The position numbers and the translations under genes were made by a program. From positions 62,001 to 126,000 of the forward strand of contig JADKJW010000007.1 in NCBI GenBank assembly GCA_016720835.1: a DNA stretch of 64,000 nt, in the 5' to 3' direction. Of this stretch, positions 1 through 7,860 are shown piece after piece. A model generated the notes under the pieces. The model did no database searches. It worked only from the letters and a program-made list of their open reading frames with translations, and was not told where the DNA came from. Position 1 is the first letter of the stretch. Each line of letters starts with the position of its first letter. The stretch is from Ignavibacteria bacterium. Lineage in GTDB: Bacteria > Bacteroidota > Ignavibacteria > SZUA-365.

Positions 1-15
1 CTGGTCCCCGTTCCC

Positions 16-738
16 TCAGCGTACCGCTTCCCAGGTTGCGGACGAAGATTTGTTTCTGAAAATGACGGCGAGGGCGTTCTTCGTCCATCCCCAGACGATG
101 CCGGCGTAGCCGTAGCGGCGGAAACGGCGGGGCGATTCGTAGACGACGACGCCGGGCAGCATGACGATGCGGCCGTGTTTCCGCACGCGGCGGAAGAGGT
201 CGTAGTCCTCCCCCGCGGCCATGGCCGGATTATACCCGCCGATGACGACGAAGAGCGAGCGGCGCAGCACCTGGCACTCTCCGCGGCCCATACCCTCGCC
301 GATGGCGTTCAGGAAGCGGACGTACAGATTGTGCCCGTTGTGGAAGGCCCTGTCGATGCCCTTCTCCTCCTCGGGGAACACCTGCACCTCGCAGGTGGCG
401 CCGCTGATTGCCGTGTCGCGCATGGTCGTCGCGATCGTCGCGAAGAAGCGGTCGGCATCATCGAGATGCACGTCGCCGTTCAGGAAGACGAGCAGCTCTC
501 CTCGCGCGGCGGCGGCGCCGGCGTTGCGGCCTTCGGCGATGGTCTGACGGCGTTCGTCGAGGTGTTCGACCACCGTGCAACCGGCGGCGAGCGCGATATC
601 GCGCGTCGCGTCGCCGCTGCCGCCGTCGCTCACGATGAGTTCGAGGCCGTGCGCGGCGACGAGTTCCGGCGTCAGCTGCGCGAGCAGCCCGGGCAGCAGC
701 TTCTCCTCGTTCAGGGCGGGTATGACCACGCTGATCAC
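16..738 (-). CDS. Family 2 glycosyltransferase
   Basis: Predicted cytoplasmic or membrane-associated GT-A glycosyltransferase of 240 residues. It should transfer a nucleotide-activated sugar to an envelope or lipid acceptor; the substrate is unknown. The N-terminus reads VISVVIPALNEE, the usual first strand of GT2 enzymes. It is followed by SDGGSGD near residue 38, NGDVH near residue 88 in the place of the DxD metal site, and GEDYDLF near residue 175 as the likely catalytic-base motif. The frame stays open far upstream, but homology begins at the GTG at 736-738, which I take as the start. It lies 50 bp downstream of the DUF2279 gene on the same strand and probably shares its transcript. The family is clear, the acceptor is not. 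Confidence 0.85.
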   Translation of the reverse strand: MISVVIPALNEEKLLPGLLAQLTPELVAAHGLELIVSDGGSGDATRDIALAAGCTVVEHLDERRQTIAEGRNAGAAAARGELLVFLNGDVHLDDADRFFATIATTMRDTAISGATCEVQVFPEEEKGIDRAFHNGHNLYVRFLNAIGEGMGRGECQVLRRSLFVVIGGYNPAMAAGEDYDLFRRVRKHGRIVMLPGVVVYESPRRFRRYGYAGIVWGWTKNALAVIFRNKSSSATWEAVR

Positions 739-788
739 GGACGGCTCTCGCAACGGGGGTGTTCGGCGGGGAAGTGCTCTGTCATGAT

Positions 789-1805
789 TCAGAAATAGAG
801 GCCGTACGCGATGTAGTTGGGCGAAATGCGTATTGCGGGCGCGGGAAAATGAATGAAGTTCAGAAATTCGGCGAGCGTGCGCATCCACCAGGTGTCCGTC
901 GGCAGGATTTTTGTCATGTCGTAATCGAGAGAGATGATGATGTTCCGTTCCTTGTCGGCACCCGTGGCGCCGTCGAAATCGGCCATGTTCCGCACCGACG
1001 CGCCGACGGCGATGGCAAGCCATTCCGGCCAGTATGGTTTCCAGGATTTCGGAAGCAGGCCGTGCACGTGCACCGCCATCCAGTAGGTCTGCCCCTCGTA
1101 ATCGTCGATGGCGTTGCCGTGGTGCAGTCCGTCCCGGAACTTCTTCGAGGGGTAGTACGTGAATTTCGGCTGGAAGTTCTCCAAAATCGGCACGAAGTGC
1201 TGGCCGAGTGTCCAGGCCGCCCCGGCGACATCGCCGATGGCGTCGCCCTTGCTGAACCCCCAGTCCAGCGCGTAACCGTCCTCCACCTCCACGTACAGCT
1301 CGAAGAGCGCGCCGAGCACGCTGCCCCAGATCGCCGAGCCGTCGCGCGACACGCCGCTCCACTCGAGGGATTTCTCGCCGAGGAAGGCCCCGAAGGCGCC
1401 GCCCAGGAAATGTCCGGCCTTGTCGACGTTGAGCGCGTAGTCCTGATCGTCCACAAAATGGAAGGAGGTCCGGCGGTCCTTCCACCAGGCGTTCTGCTGG
1501 TAGATGTGGATCGCCGCGACGGTGCCGGTGAGGGCGCCTCCGACGATGAGCGCATGATCCCAGCGTACCGAGGTGCTGTCGGGATGGTAGCCGTCGAAGG
1601 GCGGGGGATACGCGGCCGTGTCACCCGGCAAGGCGGAAGGAAAGGCGTCCTCCGGCGGCGCGCTTCGCAGCGGCTGCGAGAGCGAGAAGCGCAGGACGGC
1701 TTGATCCGGGGATACCGCGAGCGACGCGTGTTGCGCACGGACGCCCGACGAGACAAGGAATGCAAGCGGCAGTATAAAGGATACAACGGTCCGGTACAGG
1801 CGCAT
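789..1805 (-). CDS. DUF2279-type envelope protein
   Basis: Secreted or outer-membrane-associated protein of 338 residues and unknown function. A signal peptide begins MRLYRTVVSFILPLAF and ends near VRAQ, which fixes the start at 1805 rather than at the far upstream ATG of the same frame. The middle has an aspartate/lysine/histidine cluster (NVDKAGHFLGG) and a later GFSKGDAIGDVAG segment, which together match the DUF2279 (YfiM-like) pattern. Hydrophobic and aromatic stretches in the last third end in a phenylalanine, as outer-membrane proteins often do. A near-consensus promoter lies 43-75 bp upstream, and the glycosyltransferase gene follows 50 bp downstream. The function is unknown and the family assignment is by motif only. 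Confidence 0.75.
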   Translation of the reverse strand: MRLYRTVVSFILPLAFLVSSGVRAQHASLAVSPDQAVLRFSLSQPLRSAPPEDAFPSALPGDTAAYPPPFDGYHPDSTSVRWDHALIVGGALTGTVAAIHIYQQNAWWKDRRTSFHFVDDQDYALNVDKAGHFLGGAFGAFLGEKSLEWSGVSRDGSAIWGSVLGALFELYVEVEDGYALDWGFSKGDAIGDVAGAAWTLGQHFVPILENFQPKFTYYPSKKFRDGLHHGNAIDDYEGQTYWMAVHVHGLLPKSWKPYWPEWLAIAVGASVRNMADFDGATGADKERNIIISLDYDMTKILPTDTWWMRTLAEFLNFIHFPAPAIRISPNYIAYGLYF

Positions 1806-1847
1806 GGGCTCTCGGATGGAAGGAAGACGGCGCGCGCAATGCGCGTG

Positions 1848-1880
1848 CAAAGGTACGCGTTTTTGCGCGGGAATGACAAA
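1848..1880 (-). promoter_or_regulatory. Promoter of the DUF2279-glycosyltransferase unit
   Basis: On the minus strand, TTTG (1877-1880) is followed after 21 bp by TACCTTTG (1848-1855). This matches the Bacteroidetes TTTG / TAnnTTTG promoter pattern at every fixed position. Transcription would start about 35 bp before the ATG at 1805. Confidence 0.5.
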
Positions 1881-2139
1881 GCCGCGGAGAGGGGAGCGCG
1901 GATCGCCCGCGGGTGCCGACGCCGGTCCCGGAGCGGATGCATTCGGAAATGCCCCGGAACGGATGAAACATTCGCCGCCCATGGCCGTATGTACCGCCCT
2001 CGCTTCGCAACGCATTGCGCCTCGTCGTCCCTTTGCGGCGGCCTCCCGCCGCGTGGAGCGCCGCGCGCGGCACTTCCGCGATATCGTCGCTCGCCGAGCC
2101 TTCCTTCATCCTTTTCCGCGACCAGAGCAGGGCACACCC

Positions 2140-2511
2140 ATGTCCGACAGATCCGAACTCAAGCGAGAATACAAGAACAAGCCGGTCGTCGCCGGCGTGT
2201 TCCGCATTCTGAACACGAGGAACGGCAAGAGCTTCCTCTCGAGCAGCCTCAATCTGCAGGGCGTGCTCAACAAGCACAAGTTCACCCTGACGCTGGGATC
2301 GCACATGAACGACGGACTGCAGGAGGATTTCCATCTGCATGGTTCCGACGCCTTCGTGTTCGAAATCCTCGAGACGCTGCCCGTGCACGAGGATCCGAAG
2401 CATGATTACTCGGAGGACCTCGCGATTCTCGAACTGATCTGGGTCGACAAGCTGGAACCTTTCGGAGAAAAAGGCTACAATGTGCCAGGCAGAAAACTTC
2501 GCACCGCCTGA
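2140..2511 (+). CDS. GIY-YIG-like protein with degenerate motifs
   Basis: Small soluble protein of 123 residues related to stand-alone GIY-YIG nuclease-family proteins. The segment AGVFRILNTRNGKSFLSSSLNLQG sits where such proteins usually have a GIY strand and a YIG strand, but here these read GVF and FLS. A glutamate-rich helix (EDLAILELIWVDKLEP) and a final FGEKGYN follow, as in full-length members. Both catalytic tyrosines are missing, so nuclease activity is doubtful and a binding role is possible. The start is the ATG at 2140. The frame is open upstream, but that part is low-complexity and unlike the family. The DUF4126 gene follows 44 bp later on the same strand. Confidence 0.75.
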   Translation: MSDRSELKREYKNKPVVAGVFRILNTRNGKSFLSSSLNLQGVLNKHKFTLTLGSHMNDGLQEDFHLHGSDAFVFEILETLPVHEDPKHDYSEDLAILELIWVDKLEPFGEKGYNVPGRKLRTA

Positions 2512-2555
2512 CACGTGACCCGGTGTCCGGCAGAAGACTCCACGGCACCCGATCC

Positions 2556-3161
2556 ATGACTCTTGACATTCTCCTCGGCATCTCCCTCGGCGTCGGACTG
2601 AGCGCCGCATGCGGTTTCCGCGTGTTCGTGCCGCTCCTCGCATCGGCGCTGGCCGCGCATCTCGGCTGGCTGGCTCCGGCACATGGCTTTGAATGGATGG
2701 GCTCGCAGGCCGCGCTCATCGCATTCGGAAGCGCCACGGTGCTGGAGCTGGCTGCATATTACATTCCCTGGCTCGACAATGCGCTCGATACGGTCGCCAC
2801 GCCGCTCGCGGTGGCGGCGGGCATCCTCGCGTCCGCGTCGGTCATCACCGACCTGCCTCCCTTCGTCAAATGGACGCTGGCCGTCATCGCCGGCGGCGGA
2901 ATCGCCGCCCTCGTGCAGGGCGGCACCGTCGCGGTGCGGTTGAAATCGTCCGTTCTCACCGGGGGCCTCGGCAATTCCGTGATCGCCACGCTCGAGCTGT
3001 TCGCGTCCGTCCTGCTGTCCAGCCTGACGCTGTTCCTGCCCGCGCTCGGCTTTTTGCTGACCATCGTTGTCGTCCTGCCGTTCGTGCTGCTCTACAGAAC
3101 ATTCTTCCGAAGGAAGTCCCCCCGCGACAAGAACGGAGAAGACCATGCTTCAGAGTCTTGA
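2556..3161 (+). CDS. DUF4126 membrane protein
   Basis: Integral membrane protein of 201 residues with about five to six hydrophobic helices, beginning MTLDILLGISLGVGLSAACG. The glycine-rich first helix, the internal LPPFVKWTLAVIAGGGIAALVQG stretch and the C-terminal LTIVVVLPFVLLYRTFF helix match the DUF4126 family, whose function is not known. The ATG at 2556 was chosen because the hydrophobic family N-terminus begins there. The end overlaps the start of the next membrane protein gene by 17 bp, so the two are probably translationally coupled. Confidence 0.8.
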   Translation: MTLDILLGISLGVGLSAACGFRVFVPLLASALAAHLGWLAPAHGFEWMGSQAALIAFGSATVLELAAYYIPWLDNALDTVATPLAVAAGILASASVITDLPPFVKWTLAVIAGGGIAALVQGGTVAVRLKSSVLTGGLGNSVIATLELFASVLLSSLTLFLPALGFLLTIVVVLPFVLLYRTFFRRKSPRDKNGEDHASES

Positions 3162-4047
3162 TCCCATCATCGCGACCGCGGCTGTCGTGCTCGGGTTGAG
3201 CCTGATCGTGCAGGCACTGCAGCAGATCATGAAGCAGTGGCTCGATCTGAAGTCGCGGTACATGCGGCTGCAATTGCTCGGGATGTTCGACGCGTCCCGG
3301 GCGCTTGGCGCGTTCCGCCTCGCGGGCCTGCAACCGGTCGGGTGGCTCGGCAAGGCGGCGGACGACACCTCCAAAGCGATCGTCGCCGCGATCGAACACA
3401 CGTTCAAGGGCTTCGGCTACAAGGACCTCGAACTGCTCGAGACCATGAGCGCGGAGAGGTTCCGCACCATTCTCGACTCCATCGATTGGACGGATGTGGC
3501 CGAGAACGCGGGGGCGGGCGTCGGCGTCGACGACATTTCCGCGCGGATCGACGAGAGCGTCGCCAACTGGTTCGACCTCTCGCTCGCCGCGTTCCAGAAT
3601 CTCTACGAGCGCAGAATGAAGCTCTGGTCGTTTCTGCTCAGCGCGGCGGTGGTGCTCGCGCTCAACGCGAACCTCTTCGCGGTCCATCACGAATTCTCCG
3701 TGAACGCGCCGCTGCGCGACGCGGCGATCGCCTGGGCCGGGGAGCGCGTGGCCGCGCGGACGGAAGCCGCGGCCGCCGCGACGGACGCGCAGCGCGTCAC
3801 CGCGATCGCGCAGGAAGTCGAGGGTGTGCGGCGGGTCCTGGGCGAGAACGCGTTTCAGATGCTCGGCTGGGACAGGCCCGCCGCGCGCGTCGCCGGGGGA
3901 GCCATGGCCGCCTGGCTATACAACATTTTCGGATGGGCGGCGATGATCCTGCTCGTCAGTCTCGGCGCGCCGTTCTGGTACGACGTCCTTCGCGGCATCG
4001 TCGGCATCAAGAACAGGCTGACAAGGAACGCGTCACCGTCCCCGTGA
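3145..4047 (+). CDS. Conserved membrane protein of unknown function
   Basis: Membrane protein of 300 residues. An N-terminal anchor (IIATAAVVLGLSLIVQAL) is followed by a charged cytoplasmic-looking domain. Two C-terminal helices around LWSFLLSAAVVLALNANLF and NIFGWAAMILLVSLGAPFW follow, with an alanine-rich linker between them. The GAPFWYD ending followed by a basic tail is seen in many uncharacterised bacterial membrane proteins. The start at 3145 has a GGAGAAG ribosome-binding site six bases upstream and lies inside the 3' end of the DUF4126 gene. I do not recognise a function. Confidence 0.7.
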   Translation: MLQSLDPIIATAAVVLGLSLIVQALQQIMKQWLDLKSRYMRLQLLGMFDASRALGAFRLAGLQPVGWLGKAADDTSKAIVAAIEHTFKGFGYKDLELLETMSAERFRTILDSIDWTDVAENAGAGVGVDDISARIDESVANWFDLSLAAFQNLYERRMKLWSFLLSAAVVLALNANLFAVHHEFSVNAPLRDAAIAWAGERVAARTEAAAAATDAQRVTAIAQEVEGVRRVLGENAFQMLGWDRPAARVAGGAMAAWLYNIFGWAAMILLVSLGAPFWYDVLRGIVGIKNRLTRNASPSP

Positions 4048-4052
4048 CAGTG

Positions 4053-4241
4053 TCACGCCAGCGCGGGCTTCTTGTAAATATTCAGGCCGATCTTCTTTTC
4101 TTCCGCCCCAGGGATGGAGACGTTTCCCTCCGTGCTGGCGATGATGATGGTTTTTCCCGATCCGGAGAGTCCAAACTCCTTTGTCAGGTCCACGGTGATA
4201 GTGAGGATGTTCTCAGTGAGACTCATTTCAACGTTCTTCAT
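4053..4241 (-). CDS. Small conserved hypothetical protein
   Basis: Protein of 62 residues, beginning MKNVEMSLTENILTITVDL. It alternates polar and beta-prone residues and has a central SGSGKTIIIAST stretch. That stretch resembles short conserved proteins that carry a SKSGKT-type motif but no nucleotide-binding domain. An AGGAGAAAG ribosome-binding site precedes the ATG, and a good promoter lies at 4298-4326. Both support a real gene despite the small size. It is convergent with the preceding membrane protein gene, 5 bp away. Function unknown. Confidence 0.65.
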   Translation of the reverse strand: MKNVEMSLTENILTITVDLTKEFGLSGSGKTIIIASTEGNVSIPGAEEKKIGLNIYKKPALA

Positions 4242-4297
4242 CGCTTTCTCCTGATGGAAAAGTGAGAGATGACGGTGCTTGCTGTGCTAATGCGTGC

Positions 4298-4326
4298 AGT
4301 ATAGCCGTTTTTGGAATGGGAGACAA
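4298..4326 (-). promoter_or_regulatory. Promoter of the small 62-residue protein gene
   Basis: Minus-strand TTGTCT (4321-4326), a 17-bp spacer and TATACT (4298-4303). This is close to a primary-sigma promoter and has the TTG-N20-TA geometry seen elsewhere in the window. It abuts the 16-bp repeat array that starts at 4327. Confidence 0.5.
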
Positions 4327-4422
4327 TGACACGGAGACGCGGTGACACGGGGACGCGGTGACACGGGGACGCGGTGACACGGGGACGCGGTGACACGGGG
4401 ACGCGGTGACACGGAGACACGG
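4327..4422 (+). repeat. 16-bp tandem repeat, six copies
   Basis: Six consecutive 16-bp units with consensus TGACACGGGGACGCGG. Units 2-5 are identical; units 1 and 6 differ by one or two bases. Each unit is made of two related 8-bp halves. The array sits in the 279-bp spacer between the 62-residue protein gene and the patatin gene. Confidence 0.9.
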
Positions 4423-4450
4423 TGGAGATGACCGTTCAAAAGGGTCCGTC

Positions 4451-4471
4451 ATGCTGAGCGTAGCGAAGCAT
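4451..4471. repeat. Short interspersed inverted repeat
   Basis: ATGCT and AGCAT arms flank GAGCGTAGCGA. The wording resembles the pair of 29-bp units at 37367-37424, which contain GTCAGTCCGAGCGAAGCCGA. It lies 50 bp past the stop codon of the patatin gene. Confidence 0.5.
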
Positions 4472-4520
4472 CTGTCCTGACAGGCCCCCGAGGGACGTGA
4501 TGGACGACGTGCTCCCGGTT

Positions 4521-7500
4521 CTATTGCACCATCCGCTTCGTTCCGTGCAGCAGCTCCACGCCGGCGAGCAGCTTGCCCGCCTGGCCCGCGATATGTTCGC
4601 CCAGGGCGCGGTAGGCCTCGAATTGTTGTATATCGAAGAACTGATCGCCGGTGCTCTGATGCGGAAACTCCGACGCGCTGCGATTGTAGTTTTCCACATG
4701 CGCCGGAACGCGCCAGGAGAGCAGCGGCGATTCGGTGGCGAGCCGGCGCGTGAGGACGCGTTTGGCGTGCTGCATGCGCGCCTCGGGCGTTTCGGCCTCG
4801 CCGTCGTCGGCCGCGCGATCCTGCTCCGCGACGGAAGCGATGATCTCCAGCCAGTCCGCGGTCGGCGCGTCGTCGTCGAACGCGTCGGGGCTCCTGTCGA
4901 TGCCGGTCGGATCCCATTCACTGACGGAGGACTTGATGATCACGAGCACGCCGTCCATGCGCGGGTGCGCGTCCGTCTCGGGGTAGCGGATGATGCCCAC
5001 CGCGGCGCTGCGGACGCTCTTGGAGACGCCGTCCCCGCGGTCGCGCGCGTGGAGGTCGTCGAGATCGATCTCCACGCGGATGTTCTCCTCGATGAGCGCG
5101 AGACGCACGGCGTTGTTGAAGGAGTCGAATTCGTAATGCGGGTCGTGGTCCGCATCCACCGCGACGATGACCCTGCAGCGGCGCCGGAACAGCGGGAGCA
5201 GTCCGAGGTTGTCGCCGGTGTGTCCGCCGTCGGTCACATTGACCAGATTCGACTTCGCGTTCAGCACGCCCCAGAGTTCGCGCAGGAGATAGGGGAGCCA
5301 GACATACGGGAGCCAGGAATGCCGCAGCCGCAGCTGCTGCATGCGATCGTCCCAGCGGAGCTTTTCCGGCTTCATCCTGCTCTTGCAGTACGACCAGGGA
5401 TTGGGGATCCACTGGCCGAGACGGAGATTGAACACGGTCGTGAAGAATGCCTGCGCGAAAAACGAGTAGATCCCCATGCCGGAGGACGCGGCCGCGCCCG
5501 ACATCGCGACGGCGGCGGCGAGGGAGGAAAACCCGTCCTCGTAGGTTTTCGACGCCACCCAGCCCGTGGTCTGCGATCCGATGTAGTATTTCGAAAAGAG
5601 GAAGTGATCGGATTTGAGCGCGCGGCGGACCAGTTCCTGCGACCCGCGCAGATTGAGCGCCGCGGTGATGAGATGGTACGGGCCGCGCATGTTGCCTTCG
5701 CCGAGATCGCTGAGCTGCAACAGCTCGTGATTCCGCACGTTCATCGCGGGCATGCCCTGGGCCGCCGTGACGTCGCGCCGCTGGAGCATGGCATCGGTTT
5801 GCAGGTAGGACTCGATGAGACGGTCGCGGTAGAATGAATGGAGCGACAACCGGTTCGCGCTGAACAGCGAGACGCCAAGCGCCAGCGCGCCGCAGACACC
5901 CGCCGCGATGAACGGTTGCCACTCGCTCGGGACGCCGTTCGTCGCGAGCCAGTCGTACCCGCCGAGCAGCAGGCGGCTGGCCGGCGCCATCAGAAACGCC
6001 AGGAGCAGAAACACGACGGTATTCAGCGCGGGCCGGTAGTGCTTCGCGAAGAAACCCGTGGGGAGCTTGACGCCGAACACGCCCTTGCCTTTTCCGAAAA
6101 TCACTCCGCCGCACAGAAAGAGCAGCAGCGCGATCCACGCCCCGAGCGACACGCGGCTCATCGACAGGAGCAGCACGAGCGCGATGGGAATGAGGACCGC
6201 GGCAAGCAATCCCATCAACGACGCGCCCTTGAGAGACGCGCGCACCGAACGCACCACGCGGTAGCTGTCCGGCGTGACCGCGTCGGAGATGATGGTCAGC
6301 GTGTACAGCACCAGCGCCGATCCGGTCGCCATCGCGGCGGGGACCAGCAGCGGCCAGGTGCTGGAGGAATTCCCAGCGAACACGGCGATGAGGAACATCA
6401 CGAGCAGCGCCAGGGCGACCGACAGCATGTTGAAGTCCGTGATGTACGCGTTGTGCTGCCGGGAATACTCGGTCAGACCGGCGGGCGTATCGTCTTTCGG
6501 CGCCCTGCGGATGAGCGCGATGTAGGTCCTTGCCCGGTGCTGGGAAAAGAGGAACGCCCCCGTCGCATACAGCGCCCCGAAAAGCAGGGAAAACCAGAGC
6601 CAGCGGGTCTGGTCCATTCCGCCGGTGGAGACGTCGAGCATGCGCTCCAGAGGACGCCGCACTCCCCAACGGTACCAGGCGACGGCTGCGTCATAGGCGG
6701 AGATGTCGCGCCGTACCATGCCGTCCGCACGCGCGGTGGCGCTCGTGTCGCGGGGACGCTGCGACGGGGACCATCCGGATCGCGGCGCCGTGATTCCGAG
6801 CGCGCGCAGACTGTCGCGCCTTCGCGCCCAGGATCCGTCGCCGCCGCCTCGCGCTTTGTACGCGACCTCGAAGGTCCAGCGGCTTGGCGTGAAGGTGATT
6901 GACGGTGTGCGGGAGAAACCCAGTCTCGACCAGGAGGAGACATGCGAGGAGGTATCCGCGGCCACTGCGGCGCTCTGCCCCTCGAAGGGACTGATGGGAA
7001 TGAGCAGCACGTGCAGCACCGCGACCGCGCAGAGGTAGACGAGCGTGAACACGATGACGCTGTAGGCCACTCCGCCGCCCACGGCGCCGATGACGCGCTC
7101 CATCTTCCAGTTCAGCGGACTCCCTCCGGCGCCAAGGTAATTTCCATTGGCCCGGAGGTGATGGATTTGATGCCGCACGCTGTTCTCGAGACGCGTCTTC
7201 CCTTTGCGGATGGAGTCGTTGAGCTGCTGATAGAAATCGCGTTCGCGCAGTCCCGTGAACGGGGAGTTGTCCGCATCGACGCCCGGCGGAGGCGGCGCGG
7301 CGGGAGGACGCTCGCCGTCGTGCCTCCGGTCCTCCACGGACGTGAGCAGCGACGAAAGCGCGCCGCCGATATATCCGCCACCGGAGACGGTGCTGAGGTA
7401 GTCGAATCGCCTGAATATGCCCTTGCTGAAGATCGCGGTCCGTTTCGTCAGGCCCTGGATCACTCCGAGGGCGAAGGTCGCGGACCGTATGCCGCCGCCG

Positions 7501-7724
7501 GACAGGGCGATGCCCCAGAGATTGTCGTCGCGCACCTCGGGCATTGTCAATGGTGGCGTGCCGTGGTGTTCATCCGCATCATCAGGACTGTCGCCGTTGA
7601 CGGTGCGTCGCCGCTCCTCGAGGTAGGCGCGTTCGGCCTGTATGACGATGTCCTGATCGACCGTGTATTCGACCGCGACGGATTCAGCGGCCGGAAGGGA
7701 ATCCGGGATGCTCGCGTTGCTCAT
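4521..7724 (-). CDS. Large membrane-anchored patatin-like phospholipase
   Basis: Predicted lipid acyl hydrolase of 1067 residues. The patatin core starts with an oxyanion GGGIRS near residue 76. The serine nucleophile is in STVSGGGY near residue 112, and the catalytic aspartate is in TDGGHTGDNLG near residue 828. The roughly 700 residues in between hold many hydrophobic helices (first near 220-245, then several between about 390 and 640), so the two halves of the active site are separated by a membrane domain. The start at 7724 follows a GAGGT ribosome-binding site; the frame is open a little further upstream. The protein is much longer than typical bacterial patatins. Substrate and membrane location are unknown. 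It appears to be transcribed alone. Confidence 0.8.
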   Translation of the reverse strand: MSNASIPDSLPAAESVAVEYTVDQDIVIQAERAYLEERRRTVNGDSPDDADEHHGTPPLTMPEVRDDNLWGIALSGGGIRSATFALGVIQGLTKRTAIFSKGIFRRFDYLSTVSGGGYIGGALSSLLTSVEDRRHDGERPPAAPPPPGVDADNSPFTGLRERDFYQQLNDSIRKGKTRLENSVRHQIHHLRANGNYLGAGGSPLNWKMERVIGAVGGGVAYSVIVFTLVYLCAVAVLHVLLIPISPFEGQSAAVAADTSSHVSSWSRLGFSRTPSITFTPSRWTFEVAYKARGGGDGSWARRRDSLRALGITAPRSGWSPSQRPRDTSATARADGMVRRDISAYDAAVAWYRWGVRRPLERMLDVSTGGMDQTRWLWFSLLFGALYATGAFLFSQHRARTYIALIRRAPKDDTPAGLTEYSRQHNAYITDFNMLSVALALLVMFLIAVFAGNSSSTWPLLVPAAMATGSALVLYTLTIISDAVTPDSYRVVRSVRASLKGASLMGLLAAVLIPIALVLLLSMSRVSLGAWIALLLFLCGGVIFGKGKGVFGVKLPTGFFAKHYRPALNTVVFLLLAFLMAPASRLLLGGYDWLATNGVPSEWQPFIAAGVCGALALGVSLFSANRLSLHSFYRDRLIESYLQTDAMLQRRDVTAAQGMPAMNVRNHELLQLSDLGEGNMRGPYHLITAALNLRGSQELVRRALKSDHFLFSKYYIGSQTTGWVASKTYEDGFSSLAAAVAMSGAAASSGMGIYSFFAQAFFTTVFNLRLGQWIPNPWSYCKSRMKPEKLRWDDRMQQLRLRHSWLPYVWLPYLLRELWGVLNAKSNLVNVTDGGHTGDNLGLLPLFRRRCRVIVAVDADHDPHYEFDSFNNAVRLALIEENIRVEIDLDDLHARDRGDGVSKSVRSAAVGIIRYPETDAHPRMDGVLVIIKSSVSEWDPTGIDRSPDAFDDDAPTADWLEIIASVAEQDRAADDGEAETPEARMQHAKRVLTRRLATESPLLSWRVPAHVENYNRSASEFPHQSTGDQFFDIQQFEAYRALGEHIAGQAGKLLAGVELLHGTKRMVQ

Positions 7725-7860
7725 GGGGACCTCGCAGGGCGGGAAATCGTGGTGTGGGAGAACGGCGCGAATATACGCATTCACCCTCACAGTTCATGCG
7801 TTTCCCCGCTTCCCTCTCCCCATCCTCTTTTCACCTGCCTTTCACCTGCCCCCTGACTCG

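Noticed and set aside
4327..4422. The 16-bp arrays as a CRISPR
   Set aside because: Units follow each other directly without unique spacers, and there are no cas genes in the window.
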